From Lysobacteraceae bacterium (GTDB lineage: Bacteria; Pseudomonadota; Gammaproteobacteria; DSM-19610): DNA of 11,171 bases. The position numbers and the translations under genes were made by a program. The stretch spans positions 1 to 11,171 of the forward strand of contig JAIVHA010000013.1 of the NCBI GenBank assembly GCA_020201295.1, written 5' to 3'. Positions 1 through 6,841 of the stretch are shown in pieces. Under the pieces are notes generated by a model. The model saw only the letters and a program-made list of their open reading frames with translations, was not told where the DNA came from and ran no database searches. Positions within the stretch are counted from its first letter, which is position 1. The number at the start of each line of letters is the position of its first letter.

Positions 1-1
1 C

Positions 2-43
2 CTGAACGCTCACCCGGTGGCCGGGGTGCGTCTTGGCGAATAG
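2..43 (+). CDS. fmt: 3' end of probable methionyl-tRNA formyltransferase (partial)
   Basis: Only the last 13 codons and a TAG stop are inside the window; they read LNAHPVAGVRLGE. The enzyme formylates Met on initiator tRNA in the cytoplasm. The identification rests mainly on context, because fmt lies directly upstream of rsmB in most gammaproteobacteria (def-fmt-rsmB). The tail also resembles the short Fmt C-terminal end, where an 'LN' followed by a basic or glycine-rich tail is common. The stop is 24 bases before the rsmB start, consistent with one operon. A different upstream gene ending here cannot be excluded, since 13 residues are too few for a firm family call. Confidence 0.6.
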   Translation: MNAHPVAGVRLGE

Positions 44-67
44 TCCCTCATCGTCACTCCTGCCCTC

Positions 68-1381
68 ATGGCCGTGAAGCCCAATGCCCGGGCCCTGGCG
101 GCGCTGGCCGTGGCCGAGGTGGTGGGCCACCAGGGCCGCTCTCTGAGCGCCGTGTTGCCGGCCCTGCTGGACCAGGCCCCGGCACGGGATCGGGCCCTGG
201 TGCAGGAACTGGCCTTCGGCGCCCTGCGCTGGTATCCGCGCCTGGAGATCATGCTGGCCAGCCTGCTGCAGAAACCCCTCAAGGACAAGGAACGGGAGCT
301 GCGGGCGTTGTTGCTGGTCGGCCTGTACCAGCTGGGCTGGCTGTCCCTGGCACCCCACGGCGTCGTGCATGACAGCGTGGAGGCGGCGCGCCAGCTGGGC
401 AAGGACTGGGCCGGCAAGCTGGTCAACGCCGTGCTACGCAATTTCCAGCGCCAGCGCGAGGCGATCGAGGCCCGTGCCGATGCCAGCGAGACGGGCCGCC
501 ACGCCCACCCGGACTGGCTGCTGCGGGCGTGGCAGCGGGACTGGCCGGAACACTGGCAAGCCATCGCCGCGGCGGGCAACCAGCGCCCACCCATGAGCCT
601 GCGGGTCAATGCACGGCGCCAATCCCGTGCCGATTACCTGGGACGCCTGGCTGCCCTGGACCCCGGCGCGGAACCGATCGCCGACACCGAACAGGGCATT
701 CGCCTGAGCACGCCCCTGGCCGTGGAGGCCTTGCCGGGCTTTGCGGATGGCCTGGTGTCGGTGCAGGACGGCGCCGCCCAGCTGGCGGTCCAGTTGCTGG
801 AGGTGCAGCCGGGCATGCGCGTGCTCGATGCCTGCGCCGCCCCCGGCGGCAAGACCGGTCATATCCTGGAGCGCTATCCGGAGCTGGCGGAACTGATGGC
901 CCTGGACCAGGATGCCGAGCGCCTGCGGCGGGTGCGGGAGAACCTGGACCGGCTCGGCCTGCGGGCGGAGCTCGTCGCCGCCGATGCGGCGGCCGTGGAA
1001 CACTGGTGGGACGGGCGTCCATTCGAGCGCATCCTGCTCGATGCCCCCTGCAGTGCCAGCGGTGTGATCCGCCGTCACCCGGACATCAAGATCCTGCGCC
1101 GGGCCGACGACGTGGCCGGTCTGGTGGTGCAACAGCGGCGACTATTGGAGGCCCTGTGGCCCTTGCTGGTGCCAGGCGGTATGCTCGAGTACTGTACCTG
1201 TTCGGTACTGCGCGCAGAAAACACTGAACAGCTCCAGGCCTTTTTGCAGGATCATCCCGAGGCGCGGGAACAGCCTGTCCGTGCCGACTGGGGGCATGCC
1301 TGTGCCGTGGGGCGACAACGCCTGCCGGGCGAGCAGGATATGGATGGCTTCTATTACGCTTGCATTCAAAAACAGGTCTAG
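68..1381 (+). CDS. rsmB: 16S rRNA (cytosine967-C5)-methyltransferase RsmB
   Basis: A 437-residue protein, the usual RsmB length. It uses S-adenosylmethionine to methylate C5 of cytosine 967 in 16S rRNA. Residues about 5-140 form the NusB-like RNA-binding domain. The C-terminal half is the NOL1/NOP2/Sun-type Rossmann methyltransferase. Its SAM loop is LDACAAPGGKT (253-263), followed by the acidic LDQD (279-282). Motif IV is LDAPCSASGVIRRHPDIK with Cys328, and motif VI is YCTCS with the catalytic Cys378. The ending RLPGEQDMDGFYYA is typical of the family. The ATG at 68 fits the conserved N-terminus; the upstream ribosome site is weak, so translation may be coupled to fmt. The 3' end overlaps the next gene by 38 bases. 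Confidence 0.96.
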   Translation: MAVKPNARALAALAVAEVVGHQGRSLSAVLPALLDQAPARDRALVQELAFGALRWYPRLEIMLASLLQKPLKDKERELRALLLVGLYQLGWLSLAPHGVVHDSVEAARQLGKDWAGKLVNAVLRNFQRQREAIEARADASETGRHAHPDWLLRAWQRDWPEHWQAIAAAGNQRPPMSLRVNARRQSRADYLGRLAALDPGAEPIADTEQGIRLSTPLAVEALPGFADGLVSVQDGAAQLAVQLLEVQPGMRVLDACAAPGGKTGHILERYPELAELMALDQDAERLRRVRENLDRLGLRAELVAADAAAVEHWWDGRPFERILLDAPCSASGVIRRHPDIKILRRADDVAGLVVQQRRLLEALWPLLVPGGMLEYCTCSVLRAENTEQLQAFLQDHPEAREQPVRADWGHACAVGRQRLPGEQDMDGFYYACIQKQV

Positions 1382-1961
1382 TACCCGGGTCCGGGGCTGG
1401 CTGCTGCGTTCGTGTTGCCTGCTGCTGAGTCTTGCCATGGGTGCCGTGGCGGCCGCTGAGCCGGTGCGGGACAGCAGTTTTGCCGTGCACGAGGCGCGCA
1501 GCCTGCTGGTCAACGGGGTCTACCGGATCAGCGCCCAGGTGGAATACCAGCTCGGTGACCAGGCGCTGGAGGCGCTGGAGCACGGCGTGCCCCTGGTGCT
1601 GGAGATCAAGATTCAGGTCTATCGCCAGCGGGAATGGTTGTGGAGCGAACAGGTGGCGCAGCTGCGCCAGCGCTATCAGCTCCGCTACCACGCCCTGAGC
1701 CGGCGCTATCTGGTGCATAGCTTCAATACCGGGGTGCAGCACAGTTTTCAGTATCTCGAGGATGCCCTGCAGGCCATCGGCACCCTGTATGACCTGCCCC
1801 TGCTCGATGCCCGCCTGCTGGAGCCCGAAGGCGAGTATGAATTGCGCTTGCGTGCCGACCTCGATATCGAGGAATTACCCACCCCGATCCGCCTCTGGGC
1901 CTACCTGTCCTCGGGCTGGGGCGTGAAAAGCGACTGGTACACATGGCCACTGGAGCCCTGA
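1344..1961 (+). CDS. DUF4390 family exported protein
   Basis: A 205-residue protein of unknown function. The chosen ATG lies inside the end of rsmB, with GAGCAGG about 6 bases upstream. It gives a Sec-type signal peptide: a basic start (KNRSSTRVRG), a hydrophobic core around residues 19-36 (WLLRSCCLLLSLAMGAVA), and likely cleavage after AVAAA near residue 38. An earlier ATG at 1281 would extend the overlap with rsmB and bury the signal, so it was not used. The mature part is beta-rich, with sequence such as EARSLLVNGVYRISAQVEYQL and ALEHGVPLVLEIKIQVYR, which matches the DUF4390 pattern. This family typically sits between rsmB and ntrY in proteobacteria. The gene overlaps ntrY by 19 bases, implying coupled translation. 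A periplasmic role linked to NtrY is inferred from position only. Confidence 0.85.
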   Translation: MASITLAFKNRSSTRVRGWLLRSCCLLLSLAMGAVAAAEPVRDSSFAVHEARSLLVNGVYRISAQVEYQLGDQALEALEHGVPLVLEIKIQVYRQREWLWSEQVAQLRQRYQLRYHALSRRYLVHSFNTGVQHSFQYLEDALQAIGTLYDLPLLDARLLEPEGEYELRLRADLDIEELPTPIRLWAYLSSGWGVKSDWYTWPLEP

Positions 1962-3052
1962 GTCGGCGCCTGGGCATTTGGCCCATGCTGGGACTGTTCC
2001 TGCTGTTGCTGATCTCCCTCAGCTTCATGAGCAGCGCCACCCATAATTCCGAACGCTTTGGCCAGCTCTACACCTGGTTGCTGCTCATCAATGCCCTGGG
2101 CCTGATGGTGCTGGTCACCCTGATCGGCACCAATCTCTACTGGCTGTTAGTCCAGTCGCGACGGCGTGCGCCGGGGGTGCGGCTCACCCGGCGCCTGGTG
2201 GTGATGTTCATGGTGCTGGCGGTGGCGCCGGTCAGTATCGTCTATTACTTTTCCCTGCAGTTTCTGCACCGTGGCCTGGACAGCTGGTTCGATGTGCGCA
2301 TCGAACATGCCCTGGAGAGCGCCCTGGAACTGAGTCGTTCGGCACTGGACGCGCGCCTGCGGGAACAACTGCGCATCACCGAACGGCTGGCCGAGGAATT
2401 GAGCGGCCAGCAGCCGGCCCTGATCCCCATGGGCCTGTACGACCTGCGGGTACGCAGTGGCGCCGTAGAGCTGTCCGTGACCCGTGGCGATGGGCGCATC
2501 ATCGCCAGCAGCAGCATCGATCCCACCGCGATCCTGCCACTCCACCCCACCGCGGAGATCCATATGCCCCTGGATGCCCGGCAGTCCTATGTGAGCCTGG
2601 ATCCCATCGACGATGTCATCTATGTGCGTGCCGTGGTTCCCTTGCGTGTCGGCCGTCCCGACGAGGAGCGCTATGTGCTGCAGGCGCTGTACAGTATCCC
2701 CGAGCGCTTGAGCGACCTGGCCGAGACGGTGCAGAACGAGTTTTCCCGTTACAAGGAGCTGGCATACCTGCGCCAGCCCCTCAAGTACAGCTATACCCTG
2801 ACCCTGTCCCTGGTGCTCATGCTCAGCCTGCTGTCCGCGGTCTGGGCCGCCTTCCATTCGGCGCGGCGGCTGGTGGCACCCATTGCCGACCTGGCAGAAG
2901 GCACTCGTGCCGTGGCGGAGGGCGATTATGGCAAGCGCCTGCCGGTAGCCGGCGAAGACGAACTCGGCTTCCTGGTGCAATCCTTCAACGACATGACCCG
3001 GCGCATCGCCAAGGCCGGGGAACACCCTGGAAGAAGTGGTGAAAGAGCATGA
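1943..3052 (+). CDS. ntrY: NtrY-type sensor histidine kinase, N-terminal membrane/HAMP part (interrupted gene)
   Basis: 369 residues holding the sensing half of an NtrY kinase. Transmembrane segments lie at about 12-30, 43-70 and 84-106. A probable extracytoplasmic region follows (about 107-280), then a fourth segment at about 282-304. A HAMP domain spans about 305-357 (SARRLVAPIADLAEG, GDYGKRL, EDELGFLVQSFNDMTRRIAKA). After Ala358 the reading frame turns into 11 non-homologous residues and stops at TGA 3050-3052. The family normally continues with a coiled linker and PAS domain before the kinase core. Those parts are absent here, while the kinase core appears at once in another frame. The total of 369+309 residues is about 60 short of the usual ~730-750. 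This is a disrupted gene, a natural split sensor, or an assembly error. Confidence 0.88.
   Translation: MATGALSRRLGIWPMLGLFLLLLISLSFMSSATHNSERFGQLYTWLLLINALGLMVLVTLIGTNLYWLLVQSRRRAPGVRLTRRLVVMFMVLAVAPVSIVYYFSLQFLHRGLDSWFDVRIEHALESALELSRSALDARLREQLRITERLAEELSGQQPALIPMGLYDLRVRSGAVELSVTRGDGRIIASSSIDPTAILPLHPTAEIHMPLDARQSYVSLDPIDDVIYVRAVVPLRVGRPDEERYVLQALYSIPERLSDLAETVQNEFSRYKELAYLRQPLKYSYTLTLSLVLMLSLLSAVWAAFHSARRLVAPIADLAEGTRAVAEGDYGKRLPVAGEDELGFLVQSFNDMTRRIAKAGEHPGRSGERA
3012..3052 (+). other. Frame break and inferred internal deletion in ntrY
   Basis: HAMP homology ends at the codons for RIAKA (about 3003-3017). PAS/kinase homology resumes with NTLEEVVKEHEFL in a different frame from about 3021. 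A simple indel would restore a continuous PAS domain, but here the linker and the PAS N-terminal half are also missing. The event is therefore better explained by loss of roughly 60 codons with a length not divisible by three. No obvious long direct repeat flanks the junction. Confidence 0.8.
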
Positions 3053-3965
3053 ATTCCTGCAACCCTTCCTGGATGTGGTGCGGCAACATACCCCTTTGCT
3101 GTCCCGGGAGTGGCAGGAACAGGTCACCCTGATGGGACAGGGCGGGCGCCGCGTACTGATGTGCCGCGGCACCGGGCTGCCCGATGGCGAAGGGCATGTG
3201 ATCGTGTTCGATGATGTCACCGCCTTGCTGCAGGCGCAGCGCGATGCCGCCTGGGGCGAGGTGGCGCGCCGTCTTGCCCACGAGATCAAGAATCCGCTCA
3301 CCCCCATCCAGCTTTCGGCCGAGCGCCTGCGCCGGCGCTATCTCCACACCCTGCAGGGCGAGGATGCCGAGATACTGGACCGTGCCACCCACACCATCGT
3401 CCAGCAGGTGGAAACCATGAAGGAGATGGTCAATGCCTTCACCGAGTACGCGCGCGCCCCGCGCATGCGTCCCGAGCGGCTGGAGTTGAACCTCCTGGTG
3501 CAGGAGGTGCTGGACCTGTACCGCGGCATGACCACCGGGGTGGAGCTGGAGTTTGACGGGGCCGCCGCGGGGGTGCTGGTGGAAGTGGATGCCGGGCGCA
3601 TGCGCCAGGTGCTGCACAATCTCATCAAGAACGCGCTGGAGGCCTGTGCCCAAGTGGCAGCGCCACGGGTACGGATCAGCACCGAGCGGGTGCGGCAGCC
3701 GGAGGTGGCCTACGTGGACCTGGTGGTGGAGGACAATGGCCCGGGGTTTTCCGCCGAGGTGATGGAGCACCTGTTCGAACCTTATGTCACCACCAAGCCG
3801 CGCGGTACCGGCCTGGGGCTGGCCATTGTGAAAAAGATCGTCGAGGAGCACGGTGGCGTCATCCAGGCGGAACCCGGCGAGGGAGGAGGCGCGCGGATGC
3901 GCGTGCGCCTGCAGGCCGTTGCCGCCAGCACCGGCAATACCGGGCTCGACGAGGTTGGCAGCTAG
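3036..3965 (+). CDS. ntrY: NtrY-type sensor histidine kinase, C-terminal kinase part (interrupted gene)
   Basis: 309 residues in the +1 frame relative to the sensor half, overlapping it by 17 bases. It opens in the middle of what should be the PAS domain (VVKEHEFLQPFLDVV; RRVLMCRGTGLP; GHVIVFDDVTALLQAQRDAAW). The kinase core is intact: H-box ARRLAHEIKNPLTP with phospho-acceptor His82, N-box LIKNALEA (Asn199), G1 box VEDNGPGF (231-238), F-box LFEPYVTTK, and G2 box GTGLGLAIVKK (257-267). In-frame GTG codons at 3036 and 3039 follow GGAAGAA, so reinitiation or coupled translation is possible, but a clean start is not evident. If made, it would be a soluble kinase without sensor or HAMP. Its expected partner is NtrX, encoded next. 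Confidence 0.88.
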   Translation: MVKEHEFLQPFLDVVRQHTPLLSREWQEQVTLMGQGGRRVLMCRGTGLPDGEGHVIVFDDVTALLQAQRDAAWGEVARRLAHEIKNPLTPIQLSAERLRRRYLHTLQGEDAEILDRATHTIVQQVETMKEMVNAFTEYARAPRMRPERLELNLLVQEVLDLYRGMTTGVELEFDGAAAGVLVEVDAGRMRQVLHNLIKNALEACAQVAAPRVRISTERVRQPEVAYVDLVVEDNGPGFSAEVMEHLFEPYVTTKPRGTGLGLAIVKKIVEEHGGVIQAEPGEGGGARMRVRLQAVAASTGNTGLDEVGS

Positions 3966-3989
3966 GGCGGCTAGGCTATAATGCGCGCA
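3955..3989 (+). promoter_or_regulatory. Near-consensus sigma70 promoter upstream of ntrX
   Basis: A -35 box TTGGCA at 3955-3960 (5 of 6 consensus bases) is followed by a 16-base spacer and a perfect -10 box TATAAT at 3977-3982. The discriminator GCGCGC is GC-rich, a feature associated with stringent-response-sensitive promoters. Transcription would start near 3989, leaving a leader of about 75 bases before the ntrX ATG. The -35 box overlaps the last codons of ntrY. It could therefore express ntrX and perhaps trkAH independently of the upstream genes and of the break in ntrY. Experimental start mapping is not available from sequence. Confidence 0.72.
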
Positions 3990-4063
3990 AAGCGGGCTTG
4001 CATGTTCGCACCGATTCCGACAGGCTCCCTGCAGTCAACATCACAACGAGGCGTATCGGCATC

Positions 4064-5434
4064 ATGACGGCCAGCCACATCCTGGTGGTGGACGACGAAC
4101 CGGACATCCGCAGCACGGTCCAGGAGATCCTCCAGGACGAGGGCTACGAGGTGGCCGTCGCCGAGAGTGGCGAGCGTGCCCGCGAGGCACGTCGCCAGCG
4201 CCGGCCCGATCTCATCCTGCTCGACATCTGGATGGAGGACATCGACGGCATCTCCCTGCTGCGCGAATGGTCCGAGGGGGGCGGCCTGCCCTGCCCGGTG
4301 ATCATCATGTCCGGCCACGGCACGGTGGAGACCGCCGTGGAGGCCACCCGCCTCGGCGCCTACGACTTCATCGAAAAGCCCATTTCCCTGGCCAAGCTGC
4401 TGCTGACCGTGGAGCGGGCCCTGGAAAGCGATCGCCTGGCGCGCGAGAACGTCGGCCTGCGTCGCCGCATTCAGCCCCTGGCGGAGCCCGTGGGCAAGAG
4501 CGCGCTCATGCAGCAGCTGCGCCAGCAGGCACTGCGCATCGCCCAGCACGATAGCTGGGTATTGATCAGTGGCGAGCCCGGTGTCGGCAAGAAGGTGTTC
4601 GCGCGCTATATCCACGAGCACAGCCAGCGGCGCGAGGGCCCCTTCATCGAGGCGGCGGTGGGCTCCCTGTCCCGGGAGAACTCCACCGTGGAGCTGTTCG
4701 GCAGCGAGGAAGGGGACGAGTTGCATTACGGGCGTTTCGAGCAGGCCAACGCCGGCACCCTGTACATCGGCGACATCGCCGATATGGATGCCCAGACCCA
4801 GTCGCGCTTGCTGAGCGTGCTGCAAAGCCGGTCCTTCCTGCGGGTGGGCGGCACCGTGCCGGTGCAGGTGGACCTGCGCATCGTCGCCAGCACCCACCGC
4901 AATCTCGAGGAAGAGGTGCGCGCCGGGCGTTTTCGCGAAGACCTCTATTACCACCTCAATGTGGTGCCCCTGCACATCAAGCCCCTGCGCGAGCACTGCG
5001 AGGACGTGCCGGATCTGCTCAATTTCTACACCGATTATTATGTGACCCATGAAAACCTGCCCTACCGGCAGTTCAGCGTGGCGGCCCAGAACCGCCTGCG
5101 TCACTACAGCTGGCCCGGGAACATCCGCGAGCTGCGCAACCTGGTGCAGCGGCTGCTGATTCTCGGTACCACCGATACGGTGGAGGCGGAAGAGGTGGAT
5201 GCCGCGGTGAGCACCCAGTTGCTGCGTGGCGAGGCGGCGACGGCGGAGAACCTCGCCTACGACATGCCGTTGCGGGAAGCCCGCGAGCAATTCGAGAAAC
5301 AATACCTGGCCCACCAGTTGCAGGAGGTGGGCGGCAGTGTCGGCAAGCTCGCCAAGCGGGTGGGTATGGAGCGGACCCACCTGTACCGCAAGCTGCGCGG
5401 GCTCGGCATCGATTTCAAGAAGGGGGGCGACTGA
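4064..5434 (+). CDS. ntrX: NtrX-type response regulator (receiver / AAA+ / Fis HTH)
   Basis: 456 residues from ATG 4064, chosen because the receiver domain begins at once (HILVVDDEP). A TTG start at 3998 would add 22 unconserved residues. The receiver spans about 5-120, with acidic Asp10/Asp11, phospho-acceptor Asp54 (LILLDIWM), Ser83 and Lys105 (DFIEKP). The AAA+ domain (about 143-375) has a Walker A GEPGVGKK (170-177) and an arginine-finger region RFREDLYYHLNVVPL. The Walker B position reads LYIGDIADM (233-241) instead of the usual LFLDEVADM. The GAFTGA loop is absent; ELFGSEEGDELHYGRFEQA is found there. A Fis-type HTH ends the protein (GSVGKLAKRVGMERTHLYRKLRGLGI). It is the partner of NtrY. 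The lack of GAFTGA makes sigma54 activation unlikely; DNA binding as a sigma70-type regulator is inferred. Confidence 0.93.
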   Translation: MTASHILVVDDEPDIRSTVQEILQDEGYEVAVAESGERAREARRQRRPDLILLDIWMEDIDGISLLREWSEGGGLPCPVIIMSGHGTVETAVEATRLGAYDFIEKPISLAKLLLTVERALESDRLARENVGLRRRIQPLAEPVGKSALMQQLRQQALRIAQHDSWVLISGEPGVGKKVFARYIHEHSQRREGPFIEAAVGSLSRENSTVELFGSEEGDELHYGRFEQANAGTLYIGDIADMDAQTQSRLLSVLQSRSFLRVGGTVPVQVDLRIVASTHRNLEEEVRAGRFREDLYYHLNVVPLHIKPLREHCEDVPDLLNFYTDYYVTHENLPYRQFSVAAQNRLRHYSWPGNIRELRNLVQRLLILGTTDTVEAEEVDAAVSTQLLRGEAATAENLAYDMPLREAREQFEKQYLAHQLQEVGGSVGKLAKRVGMERTHLYRKLRGLGIDFKKGGD

Positions 5435-5461
5435 GTGGGTCGACCCTTCCGGTAATCAGCT

Positions 5462-6835
5462 ATGAAAATCATCATTCTGGGTGCCGGCCAGGTCGGTTCC
5501 TCCGTGGCCCACAACCTGGCCAGCGAGGCCAATGACATCACCCTGGTGGATACCAATAGCACCCTGCTGCTGGACTTGCAGGACCGGCTGGATATCCGCA
5601 CCGTGGTGGGGCCTGCCTCCTACCCCGAGGTATTGAGTCGTGCCGGGGGCGAGGACGCGGACATGATCATCGCCGTGACCAACAGCGATGAAACCAACAT
5701 GATCGCCTGCCAGGTGGCCTATACCCTGTTCCATACCCCCATCAAGATCGCCCGGGTGCGGGCCCTGGAATACTTGAATCACACCAAACTGTTCAACCAG
5801 GAAGCCTTGCCCATCGATGTGCTCATCAGCCCCGAGCAGCTGGTGACCGATTATATCCAACGCCTGATCCAGCATCCCGGCGCCCTGCAGGTGCTGGATT
5901 TCGCTGGCGGGCGGGTGCAGCTGGTGGCGGTGCGCGCCGTGTACGGTGGCCCGCTGGTGGGGCATGAGTTGCAGGACCTGGGCAAGCACATGCCCGGCAT
6001 CGAGGCGCGGGTGGCGGCTATTTTCCGGCGCGGCAGTCCCATTATCCCGGAGGGCAAGACCGTCATCGAGGCCGATGACGAGGTGTTCTTCATCGCCGCG
6101 CGCAAGAATATCCGCGCCGTCATGGGTGAGCTGCGCAAGCTGGACAAGCCGGTGAAGCGCATCATCATCGCCGGTGGCGGGAATATCGGACTGCGTCTGG
6201 CCGAAGCCATCGAATCCCGCCATCAGGTGAAGATCATCGACTGCAACCCGGAGACGACCCGGCGCCTGTCGGAGCGGCTGGGGCGCACCATCGTACTGCT
6301 CGGTGATGCCGCCGATGAAGAATTGCTGTTGGAAGAGAATATCGAGAATACCGATATCTTCTGCGCGCTCACCAACGACGAGGAGGCCAACATCCTCTCC
6401 GCCATGCTGGCCAAGCGCCTCGGCGCCCGCAAGGTCATGTCGCTCATCAATCGGGCTTCTTACGTGGACCTGGTGCAGAGTGATGTCATCGATATCGCCA
6501 TCTCGCCTCAGCAGGCCACCATTGGCAGTCTGCTGGCCCATGTACGCCGCGGCGACGTGGTCAATGTGCATTCCCTGCGCCGTGGCGCCGCCGAGGCCAT
6601 CGAGGCGGTGGCCCATGGCGATCGCGGTAACTCGAAGGTGGTGGGTCGCGCCGTGGCCGAGATCAAATTGCCACCGGGCACCACCATCGGTGCCGTGGTG
6701 CGGGGTGATGAGGTCATCATTGCCCACCACGATACGACTATCCAGACGGAGGACCATGTCATCCTGTTCCTGGTGGACAAGCGCTACATCCCCGACGTGG
6801 AGCGCTTGTTCCAGGTGGGCGTGACCTTCTTCTGA
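5462..6835 (+). CDS. trkA: Trk potassium uptake system NAD-binding regulatory subunit TrkA
   Basis: 457 residues, the standard TrkA length, starting MKIIILGAGQVGSS. It is the cytoplasmic peripheral subunit that binds NAD(H) and gates the TrkH/TrkG K+ channel. Two RCK_N/RCK_C repeats are visible. The first Rossmann motif is GAGQVGSSVA (7-16), with an acidic residue ending strand 2 (Asp30). The second is IIIAGGGNIGLRLAEAI (234-250), ending strand 2 at Asp260. Each is followed by a TrkA_C domain (about 145-215 and 370-450). It starts 27 bases after ntrX without a strong ribosome site, and ends 6 bases before trkH. In enterobacteria trkA directly follows rsmB; here DUF4390-ntrYX lies between them. 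Expression may come from the promoter before ntrX. Confidence 0.97.
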   Translation: MKIIILGAGQVGSSVAHNLASEANDITLVDTNSTLLLDLQDRLDIRTVVGPASYPEVLSRAGGEDADMIIAVTNSDETNMIACQVAYTLFHTPIKIARVRALEYLNHTKLFNQEALPIDVLISPEQLVTDYIQRLIQHPGALQVLDFAGGRVQLVAVRAVYGGPLVGHELQDLGKHMPGIEARVAAIFRRGSPIIPEGKTVIEADDEVFFIAARKNIRAVMGELRKLDKPVKRIIIAGGGNIGLRLAEAIESRHQVKIIDCNPETTRRLSERLGRTIVLLGDAADEELLLEENIENTDIFCALTNDEEANILSAMLAKRLGARKVMSLINRASYVDLVQSDVIDIAISPQQATIGSLLAHVRRGDVVNVHSLRRGAAEAIEAVAHGDRGNSKVVGRAVAEIKLPPGTTIGAVVRGDEVIIAHHDTTIQTEDHVILFLVDKRYIPDVERLFQVGVTFF

Positions 6836-6841
6836 TCCGGC

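Noticed and set aside
345..369. TGGCAC...GTGCAT resembling a sigma54 -24/-12 site
   Set aside because: It lies inside rsmB coding sequence, the spacing is not a good match, and no gene start follows.
1281..1343. Upstream ATG extension of the DUF4390 gene
   Set aside because: It lies fully within rsmB and would put 21 unrelated residues before a good signal peptide.
2147..3307. Antisense open frame spanning the ntrY break
   Set aside because: It is continuous across the junction only by chance of GC-rich codon bias; the translation is low-complexity and matches nothing I recognise.
3989..4063. Small RNA or tRNA downstream of the strong TATAAT promoter
   Set aside because: No cloverleaf, T-loop GTTCNANNC or terminator is visible; the segment reads simply as an ntrX leader.
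3971..5380. Long antisense open frame opposite ntrX
   Set aside because: Histidine/glutamine-rich translation with no family pattern. It is a shadow of the GC-rich receiver/AAA+ gene on the other strand, which has clear motifs throughout.
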